Part shown: positions 53,401-63,750 of the stretch, one piece after another
How positions within the stretch are numbered: the stretch's first letter is position 1
Layout of the letters: every line of letters starts with the position of its first letter
Assembly (NCBI GenBank): GCA_017483185.1
Contig: JAFULM010000013.1
Coordinates: 1 to 63,750 of the forward strand
Origin: Prevotella sp.
Lineage (GTDB): Bacteria; Bacteroidota; Bacteroidia; Bacteroidales; Bacteroidaceae
Direction: 5' to 3'
DNA: 63,750 nt
Notes under the pieces: model-generated
Database searches by the model: none
Told to the model about the DNA's origin: nothing
The model's input: the letters and a program-made list of their open reading frames with translations, nothing else
Made by a program: the position numbers and the translations under genes

Positions 53401-54306
53401 ACAAATCTTAAGAATCTTGAGTATGGCGACATCCAGATCAGCAATTGGACGGATGACGCACATACCAATGAGCTTATATCCCGACTTGTTATCAACTTCA
53501 TGAAGAAGTACAAGTTGCTTGATGCCGAAATGAAGCGTAAGAAGTTTGCGATTACCATCGGTGACGAGTTGCCTTCAGGTATTCTTCAGATGGCCAAGGT
53601 TTATGTGGCTAAGAAGCGTAAGATTGGTGTCGGCGACAAGTTGGCCGGACGCCACGGTAACAAGGGTATTGTTTCTAAGGTCGTTCGTCAGGAAGACATG
53701 CCGTTCCTCGAGGACGGTCGTCCCGTAGACTTGGTGCTCAATCCGCTTGGTGTGCCGTCGCGTATGAATCTCGGTCAGATATTTGAGGCAATCCTCGGAG
53801 CGGCCGGTCGCCGTCTTGGAGTGAAGTTTGCTACTCCGATCTTTGATGGAGCAAAGCTTGACGACCTTGCAGAGTGGACCGACAAAGCAGGTCTGCCTCA
53901 TCTCTGCTCGACTCACCTCTATGACGGTGAGACCGGAGAGCGTTTTGACCAGCCGGCCACAGTAGGTATCACATACTTCCTCAAACTCGGTCACATGGTT
54001 GAGGACAAGATGCACGCCCGTTCCATTGGTCCGTACTCACTCATCACCCAGCAGCCGCTTGGAGGTAAGGCACAGTTTGGAGGCCAGCGTTTCGGAGAGA
54101 TGGAGGTTTGGGCACTCGAGGCATTCGGCGCCAGCCACGTTCTTCAGGAGATACTTACCATCAAGTCAGACGATGTTGTCGGCCGAAGCAAGGCATACGA
54201 AGCCATCGTTAAGGGTGAGCCCATGCCGACTCCGGGAATTCCCGAGTCACTCAACGTGTTGCTGCATGAACTCAAAGGTCTTGGACTGAGTGTCACTCTC
54301 GATTAA
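50494..54306 (+). CDS. rpoB: DNA-directed RNA polymerase beta subunit
   Basis: This 1270-residue subunit includes the rifampicin-binding stretch [20 protein letters not shown] and LSALGPGGL at about residues 470-500; the common resistance positions (Ser, Asp, His, Ser) are in their sensitive form. Other conserved blocks are [43 protein letters not shown] and the C-terminal [20 protein letters not shown]. Followed by rpoC after 40 bases. Confidence 0.99.
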   Translation: MASKLVDNRVNFGSVKNPMPFPDFLDVQLKSFKDFLQLDTPPEERKNDGLYKVFSENFPITDTRNNFVLEFLDYYIDPPRYSIDECLERGLTYSVPLKAKLKLYCTDPDHEDFGTVIQDVFLGPIPYMTANGTFVINGAERVVVSQLHRSPGVFFGQSVHANGSLLYSARIIPFKGSWIEFATDINNVMYAYIDRKKKLPVTTLLRAIGFETDKDVLQIFDLAEEIKVNKTSVKKAIGRKLAARVLKSWNEDFVDEDTGEVVSIERNEVIMERETEITEDNMTEILESGAQTILIHKDETVAQDFSIIFNTLQKDPSNSEKEAVLYIYRQLRNADPADDASAREVIQNLFFSDKRYDLGDVGRYRINKKLGLDTDMDVRVLTKEDIIEIIKYLIQLINSKATVDDIDHLSNRRVRTVGEQLSNQFSIGLARMSRTIRERMNVRDNEVFTPTDLINAKTISSVINTFFGTNPLSQFMDQTNPLAEVTHKRRLSALGPGGLSRERAGFEVRDVHYTHYGRLCPIESPEGPNIGLISSLCVYAKINELGFIETPYRKVENGIANLKNEDVVYLTAEEEEDHIIGQGNAPLNDDGTFIRDVVKCRQDADFPVVPPSDVDLMDVSPQQIASIAASLIPFLEHDDAHRALMGSNMMRQAVPLLHNEAPIVGTGIEKQVCEDSRTMITAEGDGVVEYVDATTIRILYDRTEDEEFVSFEPALKEYRIPKFRRTNQNMTIDLRPMCNKGQRVKKGDILTEGYATENGELALGRNLLVAYMPWKGYNYEDAIVLNERIVRDDVLTSVHVDEYSLDVRETKRGVEEFTSDIPNVSEEATKDLDDNGIIRVGARVEPGDILIGKISPKGESDPSPEEKLLRAIFGDKAGDVKDSSLKANPSLTGVVIDKKLFARAIKTRQTKQQDKVVLAKIDEEYEAKVEDLKDILVDKLLTLTEDKVSQGVKDYTGAEIITKGTKFTVTNLKNLEYGDIQISNWTDDAHTNELISRLVINFMKKYKLLDAEMKRKKFAITIGDELPSGILQMAKVYVAKKRKIGVGDKLAGRHGNKGIVSKVVRQEDMPFLEDGRPVDLVLNPLGVPSRMNLGQIFEAILGAAGRRLGVKFATPIFDGAKLDDLAEWTDKAGLPHLCSTHLYDGETGERFDQPATVGITYFLKLGHMVEDKMHARSIGPYSLITQQPLGGKAQFGGQRFGEMEVWALEAFGASHVLQEILTIKSDDVVGRSKAYEAIVKGEPMPTPGIPESLNVLLHELKGLGLSVTLD

Positions 54307-54346
54307 ACAGTAAACTCTTTACATAACAATATACAATAAAGTAAAT

Positions 54347-57300
54347 ATGGCTTTCAAGAAAGATTCTAAGATAAAGAGTAATTTCACTAAGATAACCATC
54401 GGACTGTCTTCTCCCGAAGAAATTTTGGAGAGCTCATTCGGAGAGGTTATCAAGCCGGAGACCATCAACTACCGCACATACAAGCCTGAACGTGACGGTC
54501 TGTTCTGCGAGCGCATCTTTGGTCCGACCAAGGATTATGAGTGTGCCTGCGGCAAATACAAGCGCATACGTTATAAAGGTATCGTTTGTGACCGTTGCGG
54601 TGTTGAGGTGACCGAAAAGAAGGTGCGTCGTGAGCGTACCGGCCACATCGAACTGGTTGTTCCTGTGGCACACATCTGGTATTTCCGCTCGCTGCCTAAC
54701 AAGATTGGTTATCTGTTGGGTCTGCCTACGAAGAAGTTAGATGCCATTATATATTATGAGCGTTATGTCGTGATACAGCCCGGAGTCATGGCCGGTCGTA
54801 AGGATGCTGAAGGCAACGATGCCCTTGGTTCAAATATGTACGATTTGCTTTCCGAGGACGAGTATAACGAAATACTTGACAATCATGTGTCACCGGACAA
54901 CGACTATCTGGACGACAGCGACCCCAACAAGTTCATTGCCAAGATGGGAGCAGAGGCCATCTATGACCTTCTCACCCGTATTGATCTTGACTCGCTGTCA
55001 TACGAGCTTCGCGATCGAGCCAACAGTGACTCCTCAATGCAGCGCAAGAACGAGGCACTCAAGCGTCTTCAAGTTGTAGAAGCCTTCCGTTCAAGCAAGG
55101 AAGTCAACCGTCCGGAGTGGATGATTCTCAAGATAATCCCCGTCATTCCGCCCGAACTGCGTCCCCTTGTTCCGCTGGATGGTGGTCGTTTTGCCACCAC
55201 CGACCTCAATGACCTTTATCGTCGCGTCATCATACGTAACAACCGTCTGAAGCGTTTGCTTGAGATTAAGGCACCTGAGGTCATTCTCCGCAACGAGAAG
55301 CGTATGCTTCAGGAGGCTGTCGACAGCCTTTTCGACAACTCTCGCAAGAGCAGTGCCGTCAAGAGCGACAGCAACCGTCCGTTGAAGTCTCTTTCTGACT
55401 CTTTGAAAGGTAAGCAGGGACGTTTCCGTCAGAACCTTCTCGGTAAGCGTGTCGACTATTCCGCACGTTCCGTTATTGTCGTAGGTCCAGAGTTGAAGAT
55501 GGGCGAGTGCGGTCTGCCGAAGCTGATGGCAGCCGAGCTTTACAAGCCGTTTATCATCCGCAAACTCATCGAGCGCGGCATTGTGAAGACCGTCAAGAGC
55601 GCCAAGAAGATTGTCGATCGTCGCGAACCCGTCATCTGGGACATCCTCGAGAATGTCATGAAGGGTCATCCCGTGCTTCTCAACCGTGCGCCGACACTTC
55701 ACCGTCTCGGTATTCAGGCCTTCCAGCCCAAGCTCATCGAGGGTAAGGCAATCCAGCTTCACCCGTTGGCATGTACCGCTTTCAACGCCGACTTCGACGG
55801 AGACCAGATGGCCGTTCACCTTCCGTTGGGCAACGAGGCAATACTCGAGGCACAGATTCTCATGCTCCAGAGCCACAACATCCTTAACCCTGCCAACGGC
55901 GCACCTATCACCGTTCCTTCGCAGGATATGGTGCTCGGACTCTATTATATCACCAAAATTCGTCCCGGAGCAAAGGGCGAAGGCCTTACATTCTACGGTC
56001 CGGAGGAAGCTCTCATTGCCCACAACGAAGGCAAATGTGATCTCCACGCCCTTGTCAAGGTCGTGGTGAAAGACCTCGACGAAAATGGCAACCTCGTTGA
56101 CAAAATGGTCGAGACATCAGTCGGCCGCGTCATCGTCAACGGCATCATCCCCGAGGAAGTGGGATATGTCAACAAGGTCATCTCAAAGAAGAGCCTTCGC
56201 GACATTATTGCCGATGTCATCAAGACCGTAGGTTTCGCAGAGGCATGCGAGTTCCTGGATGGCATCAAGAACCTCGGTTACCGTATGGCATATCAGGCCG
56301 GACTCTCGTTCAACCTCGATGATATCATCATTCCGAAGGAGAAGGCCGCTCTTGTTGAGAAAGGTAATGAGGAGATCCGTCAGATTACGGAAAACTACAA
56401 TATGGGATTCATCACCGATACCGAGCGTTACAATCAGGTCATCGATACATGGACCCACGTCAACAACGACCTCGGCAACGTCCTGATGAAAGAGATGACC
56501 GAGGCCGACCAGGGTTTCAACGCAGTCTTCATGATGCTTGACTCCGGAGCCCGTGGTTCTAAAGACCAGATTCGACAGCTCTCCGGTATGCGTGGACTTA
56601 TGGCCAAGCCGCAGAAGGCCGGTGCCGAAGGCGCTCAGATTATCGAGAACCCGATTCTTTCAAACTTTAAGGAAGGAATGTCCGTGCTGGAGTACTTCAT
56701 CTCTACCCACGGTGCCCGTAAGGGTCTTGCCGACACCGCCATGAAGACAGCCGATGCCGGATACCTTACCCGCCGACTCGTCGACGTTTCCCATGACGTC
56801 ATCATCAACGAGGAAGACTGCGGAACCCTCCGCGGACTCGTCTGCACGGCGCTGAAAAACGGTGACGAAGTCATCTCCACACTTTCCGAGCGTATTCTCG
56901 GTCGTGTGTCTGTCCATGACATTGTCGATCCGACCACGGGCGAAGTTATCCTTGCCGCCGGTGAGGAAATCACCGAGCCCATTGCCCAGCGCATAGAGGA
57001 GTCACCCATCGAGAGCGTCGAGATTCGTTCGGTGCTCACCTGCGAGAGCAAGCACGGTGTCTGCATGAAGTGTTACGGTCGCAATCTTGCCACCCGCAAG
57101 ATGGTCCAGAAGGGCGAAGCCGTCGGAGTCATTGCCGCGCAAGCCATCGGTGAGCCGGGTACACAGCTGACCCTCCGTACGTTCCACGCAGGTGGTGTCG
57201 CTGCCAACGCAGCTGCCAACGCCTCCATCGTTGCCAAGAATGCCAGCCGCCTTGAGTTTGAGGAGCTCCGTACGGTACCCTACGATGAGGACGGCCGTGC

Positions 57301-58678
57301 GTGCGAGATGGTTGTCAGCCGTCTGGGTGAAGTCCGCTTTGTCGACCCCCACACCGGTATTGTGCTTTCGACGATGAACGTTCCCTACGGTTCTTCACTC
57401 TATTACAAGACAGGCGACGTGGTTGCCAAGGGAGACAAGATTGCCCAGTGGGATCCGTTCAATGCCGTCATCGTCACCGAATATGCCGGTCGTCTGAAGT
57501 TCAACGACGTCATCGAGGGTGTCACCTTCCGTGCCGAGACCGATGAGACCACCGGACTTACCGAGAAGATCATCACCGAATCGAAGGACAAGTCGAAGGT
57601 TCCGACCTGCGACGTGATCGACAAGAAGGGAGTGAAGATCGGTACATACAACTTCCCCGTGGGAGGTCACGTAGTCGTTGAAGACGGTCAGACCGTCAAG
57701 ACCGGTGAGACCCTCGTCAAGATTCCGCGTGCCGTCGGCAAGGCCGGCGATATCACCGGAGGTCTTCCCCGTGTGACCGAGCTCTTCGAAGCCCGCAACC
57801 CGTCCAATCCCGCTATCGTTTCCGAGATTGACGGTGAGGTCACGATGGGCAAGGTCAAGCGTGGTAACCGTGAGATTGTCGTCACATCCAAGACCGGCGA
57901 GCAGCGCAAATATCTCGTCTCTCTGTCCAAGCAGATACTGGTTCAGGAGCACGACGCCGTGCGTGCCGGCACTCCGCTTTCCGATGGAGTCATCACTCCC
58001 GCCGACATTCTGGCCATCAAGGGTCCGACTGCCGTTCAGGAGTACATCGTCAACGAGGTACAGGACGTCTACCGTCTGCAGGGTGTGAAGATCAACGACA
58101 AGCACTTCGAGATCATCGTGCGTCAGATGATGCGCAAGGTTCAGATCAACGATCCGGGCGACACCGCGTTCCTCGAGCAGGAGATTGTCGACAAGCTCGA
58201 CTTCGCCGAGGAGAACGACCGCATCTGGGGCAAGAAGGTTGTCACCGACGCCGGCGACAGCGAGAACCTCAAGGCCGGTCAGATTGTGACGGCCCGCAAG
58301 TTGCGTGACGAGAATTCGTCGCTCAAGCGCCGTGACCTCCGTGTCGTTCAGGTGCGTGACGCCGTACCTGCGACGTCGACCCAGATACTCCAGGGTATCA
58401 CCCGCGCTGCCCTCCAGACCAAGAGCTTCATGTCGGCCGCATCCTTCCAGGAGACGACCAAGGTGCTCAACGAGGCAGCCATCCGCGGCAAGGTCGATCG
58501 TCTCGAGGGTATGAAGGAGAACGTCATCTGCGGTCACCTCATCCCCGCCGGTACGGGTCAGCGTGGTCTCGAGAAGATCATCGTCGGCTCTCAGGAAGAG
58601 TATGAGCGCATCCAGGCCAACCGCAAGAATGTGCTTGACTTCGTTGAGGAGGAAGCCGTAGAGACGACAAACGAGTAA
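54347..58678 (+). CDS. rpoC: DNA-directed RNA polymerase beta' subunit
   Basis: This 1443-residue subunit has an N-terminal zinc-binding site ([20 protein letters not shown]), the lid/rudder region ([20 protein letters not shown]), the active-site loop [13 protein letters not shown] (near residue 480), the bridge-helix/trigger-loop region ([35 protein letters not shown]) and a second Cys cluster ([13 protein letters not shown]). Its third base is noticeably richer in C than in tuf and rpoB. Ends at a strong terminator. Confidence 0.99.
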   Translation: MAFKKDSKIKSNFTKITIGLSSPEEILESSFGEVIKPETINYRTYKPERDGLFCERIFGPTKDYECACGKYKRIRYKGIVCDRCGVEVTEKKVRRERTGHIELVVPVAHIWYFRSLPNKIGYLLGLPTKKLDAIIYYERYVVIQPGVMAGRKDAEGNDALGSNMYDLLSEDEYNEILDNHVSPDNDYLDDSDPNKFIAKMGAEAIYDLLTRIDLDSLSYELRDRANSDSSMQRKNEALKRLQVVEAFRSSKEVNRPEWMILKIIPVIPPELRPLVPLDGGRFATTDLNDLYRRVIIRNNRLKRLLEIKAPEVILRNEKRMLQEAVDSLFDNSRKSSAVKSDSNRPLKSLSDSLKGKQGRFRQNLLGKRVDYSARSVIVVGPELKMGECGLPKLMAAELYKPFIIRKLIERGIVKTVKSAKKIVDRREPVIWDILENVMKGHPVLLNRAPTLHRLGIQAFQPKLIEGKAIQLHPLACTAFNADFDGDQMAVHLPLGNEAILEAQILMLQSHNILNPANGAPITVPSQDMVLGLYYITKIRPGAKGEGLTFYGPEEALIAHNEGKCDLHALVKVVVKDLDENGNLVDKMVETSVGRVIVNGIIPEEVGYVNKVISKKSLRDIIADVIKTVGFAEACEFLDGIKNLGYRMAYQAGLSFNLDDIIIPKEKAALVEKGNEEIRQITENYNMGFITDTERYNQVIDTWTHVNNDLGNVLMKEMTEADQGFNAVFMMLDSGARGSKDQIRQLSGMRGLMAKPQKAGAEGAQIIENPILSNFKEGMSVLEYFISTHGARKGLADTAMKTADAGYLTRRLVDVSHDVIINEEDCGTLRGLVCTALKNGDEVISTLSERILGRVSVHDIVDPTTGEVILAAGEEITEPIAQRIEESPIESVEIRSVLTCESKHGVCMKCYGRNLATRKMVQKGEAVGVIAAQAIGEPGTQLTLRTFHAGGVAANAAANASIVAKNASRLEFEELRTVPYDEDGRACEMVVSRLGEVRFVDPHTGIVLSTMNVPYGSSLYYKTGDVVAKGDKIAQWDPFNAVIVTEYAGRLKFNDVIEGVTFRAETDETTGLTEKIITESKDKSKVPTCDVIDKKGVKIGTYNFPVGGHVVVEDGQTVKTGETLVKIPRAVGKAGDITGGLPRVTELFEARNPSNPAIVSEIDGEVTMGKVKRGNREIVVTSKTGEQRKYLVSLSKQILVQEHDAVRAGTPLSDGVITPADILAIKGPTAVQEYIVNEVQDVYRLQGVKINDKHFEIIVRQMMRKVQINDPGDTAFLEQEIVDKLDFAEENDRIWGKKVVTDAGDSENLKAGQIVTARKLRDENSSLKRRDLRVVQVRDAVPATSTQILQGITRAALQTKSFMSAASFQETTKVLNEAAIRGKVDRLEGMKENVICGHLIPAGTGQRGLEKIIVGSQEEYERIQANRKNVLDFVEEEAVETTNE

Positions 58679-58710
58679 TCAAAGAAGATATATAATCGTC
58701 TTATAAACAG

Positions 58711-58751
58711 GGCGGGACAGAACTGTAACGAGGTTCTGTCCCGCCTTTTTT
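58711..58751 (+). terminator. Rho-independent terminator after rpoC
   Basis: GGCGGGACAGAAC pairs perfectly with GTTCTGTCCCGCC (13 bp, 9-base loop), followed by TTTTTTG. It ends the rpoBC transcript. Confidence 0.92.
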
Positions 58752-58887
58752 GTTATGTCACCGGCAGATTCGTTCCTCCATGCATATTGATAAACCGTTT
58801 TTTCACCGTTCAATTCTTAAATTTATCATCTTGGTGTTAAAAACAAATAAAATCCGGCGGCTACTTTTAAAATAACATGAACGTTTT

Positions 58888-58918
58888 TTCGCATTTATAT
58901 CATATTTGTATATTTTTG
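58888..58918 (+). promoter_or_regulatory. Probable promoter of the adhesin-like gene
   Basis: TATTTTTG (58911-58918) matches TAnnTTTG and a T-rich stretch (TTTTTTC, 58884-58890) lies at the -33 position. The start codon at 58963 is 45 bases downstream. Confidence 0.5.
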
Positions 58919-58962
58919 CAGCGGAATCTATTAATTTATATATATATTTTAATTACTATCAT

Positions 58963-61900
58963 ATGAAACAGTTTTGCTTATTAAAGCTCTTCCTTATCAA
59001 CTTTATGTTGATATTTTTCGGGGGGGGATTTCAGCTTTAGCTGATTTACAAGACATTGGTTTTACTGGGAAGTCGGTTACAGTTGTCAATAACGGTGCCG
59101 ATGATAATGTAAAGAATGTTCTTTCTGCGGTGATGCAGGACGGTAAAACCAATAGGCTGAGCGTCAATACCAAAGGACCGCTCACCGTAGGAAAGATTGC
59201 AGTCAATGGCACAAGTAAAGCCCCGGCACGCGCCAACAGTGCCGATGCCGCTGACGGGTCCGCCGACACCGGAGAATATACGTTCGGATTCGAACAAAAG
59301 GAAATGCGGGTGTCATATCGTTATACATATCATTTCCTTCAAGACCTGACTTGCACATATCCTGAAGATGCTTATACAGATGTGCAATATTCATATTCGA
59401 CTTCTTCGGCAAACATTTCCTTAGTGCAAGATGTGAATAACGTTTTGGGATATGGCGAAGGCCGGATATATATATGTAACTCTAACTCAGGAAGAGAAGG
59501 CGGGACAATCATAATTACTGCGGAACTGCGGAACGGTGAAGAAGTCGTGGCGGCAGACTCTTACACGGTCAATATTATAATTGATTTCGGATTCAGCGAA
59601 GTCTCCGCAACTGCAACGTTCGGCAAGCCATTCACGGCTCCCACTCTGACAAACATTTACGGCACAAGTGTGACCTACTCTGTCGGCAATACCGATATAG
59701 CCACGATTGATGAAAAAACAGGCGAGGTTACACCGGTCAGTCAGGGCTATACCACCATTTACGCAACGTTGGATGCTGACAACAGCATCACCGCATCATA
59801 TTCGCTTGCGGTGAATTATCCCTCCGTGTCGCTGCCATACAATGAGAGTTTTGCAGAGGGCAGGGGCGAATTCAACATTACGAATAAGAACCTCGGCGAC
59901 GGCCTGACGGACGTGTGGGCACACGACGGCGGCAATCAGTGCATGACAGCCACAGGCAAAGCTGATGGCAACAATAAGACTTCGGAGAGCTGGCTCGTCT
60001 CACCTTCCATTTACATATATTACAATGGAACTGATAAAACATATCTTACGTTCGAACAAGCCGTAGACAATGGTTTCGGTGATATTGCCGGCGAGGCAAC
60101 TCTTTGGGTCCGTGAAATCGGTGGAGAATGGCAGAATGTGGCTATTGCCTATCCTGAGGCACCGGCAGACGGCAGTCTTTCCGGATTTGGGGCTCAGGCA
60201 ATCGATCTTACAGCGTATTTATCTGAAGGTTCCGAACATACGATACAGTTTGCTTTCAAGTACACCAGCAGCGCGGACGTCGCCGGTACATGGTCTGTAA
60301 GGAATGTTTCGGTCGAGACCAAGCAGAAGACCTTCGCCTTTTCTCCCGAAGAAGTCACGGCGTTTATGGGCGATGAGTTCACGGCCCCGACGCTGACAAA
60401 CGACTATGGAGGCACGGTCGTGTATATCAGCGATAATGAGAGTGTGGCTACGGTAGACGAAAACGGTGTGGTCACAATCGTGGGTCCGGGCCAGACATAC
60501 ATTTACGCAATATTGGAAGAAGCGGGTCGGGATACATATTATACGCTTACGGTGATTGACCCATCTCTTCCCTATGAAGAAAGTTTCAATGATGGCAAAG
60601 GCCGGTTCTACATCGACGACGTGGCGCTCGGCGAAGGGCTGACGGACGTGTGGACACACGACGGCGACAATCAGTGCATGACGGCCACAGGCAAAGCTGA
60701 CGGCAACAATAAGGTATCGGAGAGCTGGCTCATCTCGCCCGTGATAGAAGAATTGACGGACGCAGAACAGAAGTATACCATCTCATTTGAGCAGGCCGTG
60801 GACAATCGTTTCGGCAATCTCGACGGTGAGACGACCCTTTGGGTGCGTGAAGAGGGCGGTGAATGGGAGCCCCTCGCCATCGGTCATCCGACTGCGCCGG
60901 AGGACGGAACACTCTCGGAGTTTGAGACGCAGACGGTGAATGTATTGAAGTATGTCGGAACGAAGATACAGATCGGCTTCAGGTACACGAGCAGCACAGA
61001 CGCCGCCGGCACATGGTGCATAAGAAACGTCTCGGTTAATGGGATGCAAAAGACCTTTGATTTCAGTGCTACGGAGGCCGCTGCGACCATCGGCGAAGAG
61101 TTTACGCCCCCGACACTCATCAACGACTATGAGGGCTACGAAGTCCGATATAGAAGCAGAACCACGAGTATAGCCACTGTTGATGAGACGACCGGCGAGG
61201 TTACGCTCGTCAAAAAAGGATCGACACTCATTTATGCCACGTTGTATGACGGAGACTATCAGGTTCGTGAGACCTCTTACAAGCTTACCGTGTCCGGCGA
61301 TCCTGTGGTGACACTGCCTTACGTCGAGAATTTTGAAGCAAGTATAGGTCTGTTCAGCATTGAAAATCAGAAGACCGCCGGCCGGTCGTCTGTTTGGTCA
61401 TACAAAAAATCAAACCAAGTCATGAGAGCCGCCCCATTTACAATCGGTGGTGATCCGGACTTCGTTATGGAGAGCTGGCTTGTCTCGCCCATCATCAATG
61501 CGGAAACCGACGAAAGCACTCTCTTCCTTTCGTTCGACCATGCCGTACAAAGGGCCTTTGGCGATATAGCTACCGAGGCTACCCTTTGGGTGCGTGAGGT
61601 CGGTGGCGAATGGAGTCTGCTCGAGATTGTATATCCGGTGGTGGAAGCAGGATTTATAACTCAGGTGGCAGATCTTTCCGCATACATCGGAAAGAAGATA
61701 CAGATAGGTTTCAAGTACGTCGGTAGCGTGGCAGAGGGCGGAATATGGGATATAAAGAATGTTCAGGTGTCGACAGACCATCGGGAAGTGTCGAATATTT
61801 TCGCTTTCCCTACTGACTATGTCGAGGCAACCATCGGCGAAGAGTTCAGCGCTCCGAAACTGATAAATACCTGTGAGGGCACGGTTTTCTATTTCAGTGA

Positions 61901-63197
61901 AAACGAAAATGTCGCCATGATTGACGAAAATACCGGTGCCGTCACGCTCGTCGGTCCGGGCGAAACGACGATTGCCGCCATTTTGGACGCAGAGGAATAT
62001 ATGGAGGCATATTACGTGCTTGCGGTTACGGGCGAACCTCTGGCTTACTATAAGAAAGTGACGTCGGCAGACGAACTTACGGACGGTGGTACCTATGTTG
62101 TCCTCAACGAGGAGAACCGTAAGGCGATGGCTCCCGTCGGCAACAGCAACAGTGCTTCCGTCATGGGCGCCGACGTCTATGCCGGCAAGGGTGAGTGTCG
62201 TGTCTCCGGTTTTGTCGACATCGTCATCGAGCAGCAGCCGGACGGCAGCTATGCCCTCAGAAACCGGAACGGATACGTCGGCTGCAATCCGGATGCGGGC
62301 TTCGCGCCGGAGACAGGTGACGTTTCGGAGGCAGGATGTCTGTGGACTGTCGGTTTCACGGCCCAAGGTGATGCGGAGATACAGAACGTGGCTTCCGCCG
62401 GCCGTTACATCCGATTTGATGCGACGGAGTCCGTCTTCCGACCCTACACTTCCGGCGACGGCGCTGCCGTCCAGCTCTATGAGAAGATAGATGTGATAGA
62501 GGCCGGCGACATGAATGGTTCTGTCGACTTCAGGGCCGTGGGCAACGACGGAATGTACTATGCGACGTTCAGCAATACCGACAATGTGTTGATACCGGCA
62601 GATGAGAATATTGAGGTGCAGACCGTGACGGTCAGCAACTCGAGGATGACACTCAAGGATGTAGAGAAGTCTCTGTATGTCGTGACCGGCAACTATTCAA
62701 CCTTGTCATACGGCTACTATGTCCCGAAAGGCAGCGGCGTGTTGCTCCGTTCGACACAAGAGACCGTACCATATCATTTCGTTTCGGAAGAAAAGCCCGG
62801 CAAGGCTCTCGACGCGGACAACATGCTGAGAGGAGTGGACGGTGACGGTCTGTTCGAGGCCGAAGAGGGTTACAGATACTACAAGCTGGCTTACGACGAC
62901 TATGAGAAGAAGACCGACCTCGGGTTCTACTATGGAGCGCCGGACGGCGGTGCGTTCGAGATGAGAGCCGGCCTGGCTTATCTGGCCGTGCCGGAAAGCG
63001 CGCTGTCACAGACATCCGAAGCCGCCGCGACCCACTTCATCTTCGGCGGTGACGGTGATGTCACGACCATACGTGACATCGAGGCCGAAAAGAGAGCGAA
63101 GGAGACCGTGATATACAATACGGCGGGCCAGCGCGTGAACGCCGTCGGACAGCCCGGTGTCTATATCGTGAACGGACGGAAGGTCGTGGTGAAGTGA
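58963..63197 (+). CDS. Giant adhesin-like T9SS protein, out of frame at a G8 tract
   Basis: The signal peptide MKQFCLLKLFLINFMLIFFG is read from ATG 58963, but the eight G residues at 59020-59027 shift it to a stop (FQL-stop) at 59038. The long frame, open from a TTG at 58974, continues ISALADLQDIGFTGKSVTV and would be joined if the tract had nine (or six) G. The mature part (about 1390 residues) alternates four Big_2-like domains (APTLTNIYG, APTLTNDYG, PPTLINDYE, APKLINTCE) with three cleaved-adhesin/choice-of-anchor J domains (LPYNESFAEG, LPYEESFNDG, LPYVENFEAS; each with SWLVSP/SWLISP). It ends in a sorting tail (VIYNTAGQRVNAVGQPGVYI). Phase-variable surface protein is the inference; a sequencing error is the alternative. 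Confidence 0.8.
59020..59027 (+). repeat. G8 homopolymer in the signal-peptide region
   Basis: Eight G residues lie between codons for LIFF and ISALADLQ. Nine would fuse the signal peptide with the adhesin frame; eight leave the gene off. Confidence 0.9.
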
Positions 63198-63243
63198 CGG
63201 CTGTCAAACAAATAAATTACAACAATAAAAAAATCAGAAGACA

Positions 63244-63411
63244 ATGAAAATATATATCAAACCGGAAATAGAGATAATCGACATAGAGACGGAAACCGTG
63301 CTTGCCGCCACAATCTTTGAATCAAAAGAACCGACTGGCGACGACTCGTATAACCTTTTCTCGAAGGACCACAATTTCTCATTGTGGGACGAAGATGAGG
63401 AAGAAGAGTAA
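63244..63411 (+). CDS. Small acidic peptide of unknown function
   Basis: A 55-residue peptide starts MKIYIKPEIEIIDIETETVL, then AATIFESKEPTGDDSYNLFS, and ends in an acidic tail (WDEDEEEE). It begins 46 bases after the adhesin stop codon, so it is probably on the same transcript. Bacteroidales genomes often encode small peptides with a K-P-E-I-E-x-x-x-x-E start next to surface or T9SS proteins; I know of no proven function. The VLAA stretch could be a leader cleavage point, but no modification enzyme is nearby. Confidence 0.6.
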   Translation: MKIYIKPEIEIIDIETETVLAATIFESKEPTGDDSYNLFSKDHNFSLWDEDEEEE

Positions 63412-63487
63412 AGTGCGAAAGCCCCTTTCGACCTACCCGAAGGGGAGGAGCCTGCGGCTTCGGGGTGACTTCGGATAAGTAGGTTTA

Positions 63488-63568
63488 TACAAACGCAAAG
63501 ACCGCAAAGACGCAAAGAATACTGTTTATATAAAATTCTTTGCATCTTTGCGGTCTTTGCGTTTGTAT
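63488..63568. repeat. Palindromic repeat, family B
   Basis: Arms of about 33 bp (63488-63520 and 63535-63568) with words ACAAACGCAAAGACCGCAAAG. One arm position differs (CGCAAAG against GATGCAAAG). Intergenic, after the small peptide gene. Confidence 0.85.
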
Positions 63569-63710
63569 CAGTTTCCTCGGATACTGATAATATTTTATTG
63601 CTGTCCGGTAAAAAAATAACAGAACTCATATCTATCACAAATACATCATGTTACATCAGTTTTGCCAAAAAAGGGGCTTACCTCCTACCATACATCTGAA
63701 AAGCCCAATC

Positions 63711-63750
63711 TGTTGTAGGGACATAGTCTTGTCTTTGTCCGCAAGAAAAA
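63711..63750. repeat. Left half of a family A palindrome at the window end
   Basis: These 40 bases are identical to bases 1-40, including the start of the loop. The second arm would lie beyond the window. Confidence 0.9.

Larger units (their letters stand above)
63421..63750. other. Intergenic region with two repeats, no gene seen
   Basis: It holds a CCCGAAGGGGAGGAGCCTG word (about 63438), the family B palindrome at 63488-63568, then AT-rich DNA, and ends in half of a family A palindrome at 63711-63750. Confidence 0.7.

Overview
The window reads as a chromosomal segment of a Bacteroidales bacterium, most likely Prevotellaceae. The evidence is the promoter type (TTTG, about 19 nt, TAnnTTTG; matched exactly at 38670-38700 and 45485-45515), exported proteins with type IX secretion (T9SS) C-terminal sorting tails, many exported lipoproteins, weak Shine-Dalgarno sites, and the order rpsU - tyrosine recombinase - hpf - tRNA-Thr/Tyr/Gly/Thr - tuf - tRNA-Trp - secE - nusG - rplKAJL - rpoBC. 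The first 40 and last 40 bases are identical and are half of a palindromic repeat, so the window may be a contig that ends in a dispersed repeat.

Layout. (1) 1-12.7 kb: housekeeping genes: FadL-like outer membrane porin, 7TM-HD phosphohydrolase, gltX, Kdo transferase, Xaa-Pro aminopeptidase, gamma carbonic anhydrase and glutamine synthetase. They are separated by several families of long palindromic repeats. (2) 12.9-19.2 kb: a 5-kb segment with a zinc-ribbon coiled-coil protein, Nif3, a FetAB-like ABC exporter, a lipoprotein nuclease and a broken gene. It lies between two roughly 660-bp inverted repeats. (3) 19.6-27.7 kb: a large T9SS protein, then three exported proteins (TonB C-terminal domain, lipoprotein, WG-repeat lipoprotein) downstream of a C13 tract. 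(4) 28.6-28.9 kb: a structured RNA that folds like 6S RNA. (5) 28.9-43.7 kb: a visibly AT-richer block. It begins with nine tightly packed genes for exported proteins that include two caspase-fold proteases and a T9SS M6 metalloprotease. After these come a NADAR-domain fusion, a lipoprotein archaemetzincin, a T9SS gene fragment, a 5'-truncated AbiC-like gene, and a Fic gene between paired palindromes. (6) 43.9-58.7 kb: the translation/transcription core. (7) 58.9-63.4 kb: a giant adhesin-like T9SS protein whose signal peptide is out of frame across a G8 tract, and a small acidic peptide gene.

How the genes work together: regions 1 and 6 are core metabolism and gene expression. Regions 3, 5 and 7 are a cell-surface and secretion inventory. 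The best candidate for an undescribed system is the exported caspase-like protease operon at 28.9-38.5 kb. It lies directly behind the 6S-like RNA, with only about 30 nt between the RNA terminator and the first start codon. The second candidate is the G8 contingency tract that appears to switch the adhesin on and off. All calls come from reading the sequence; no database search was run.
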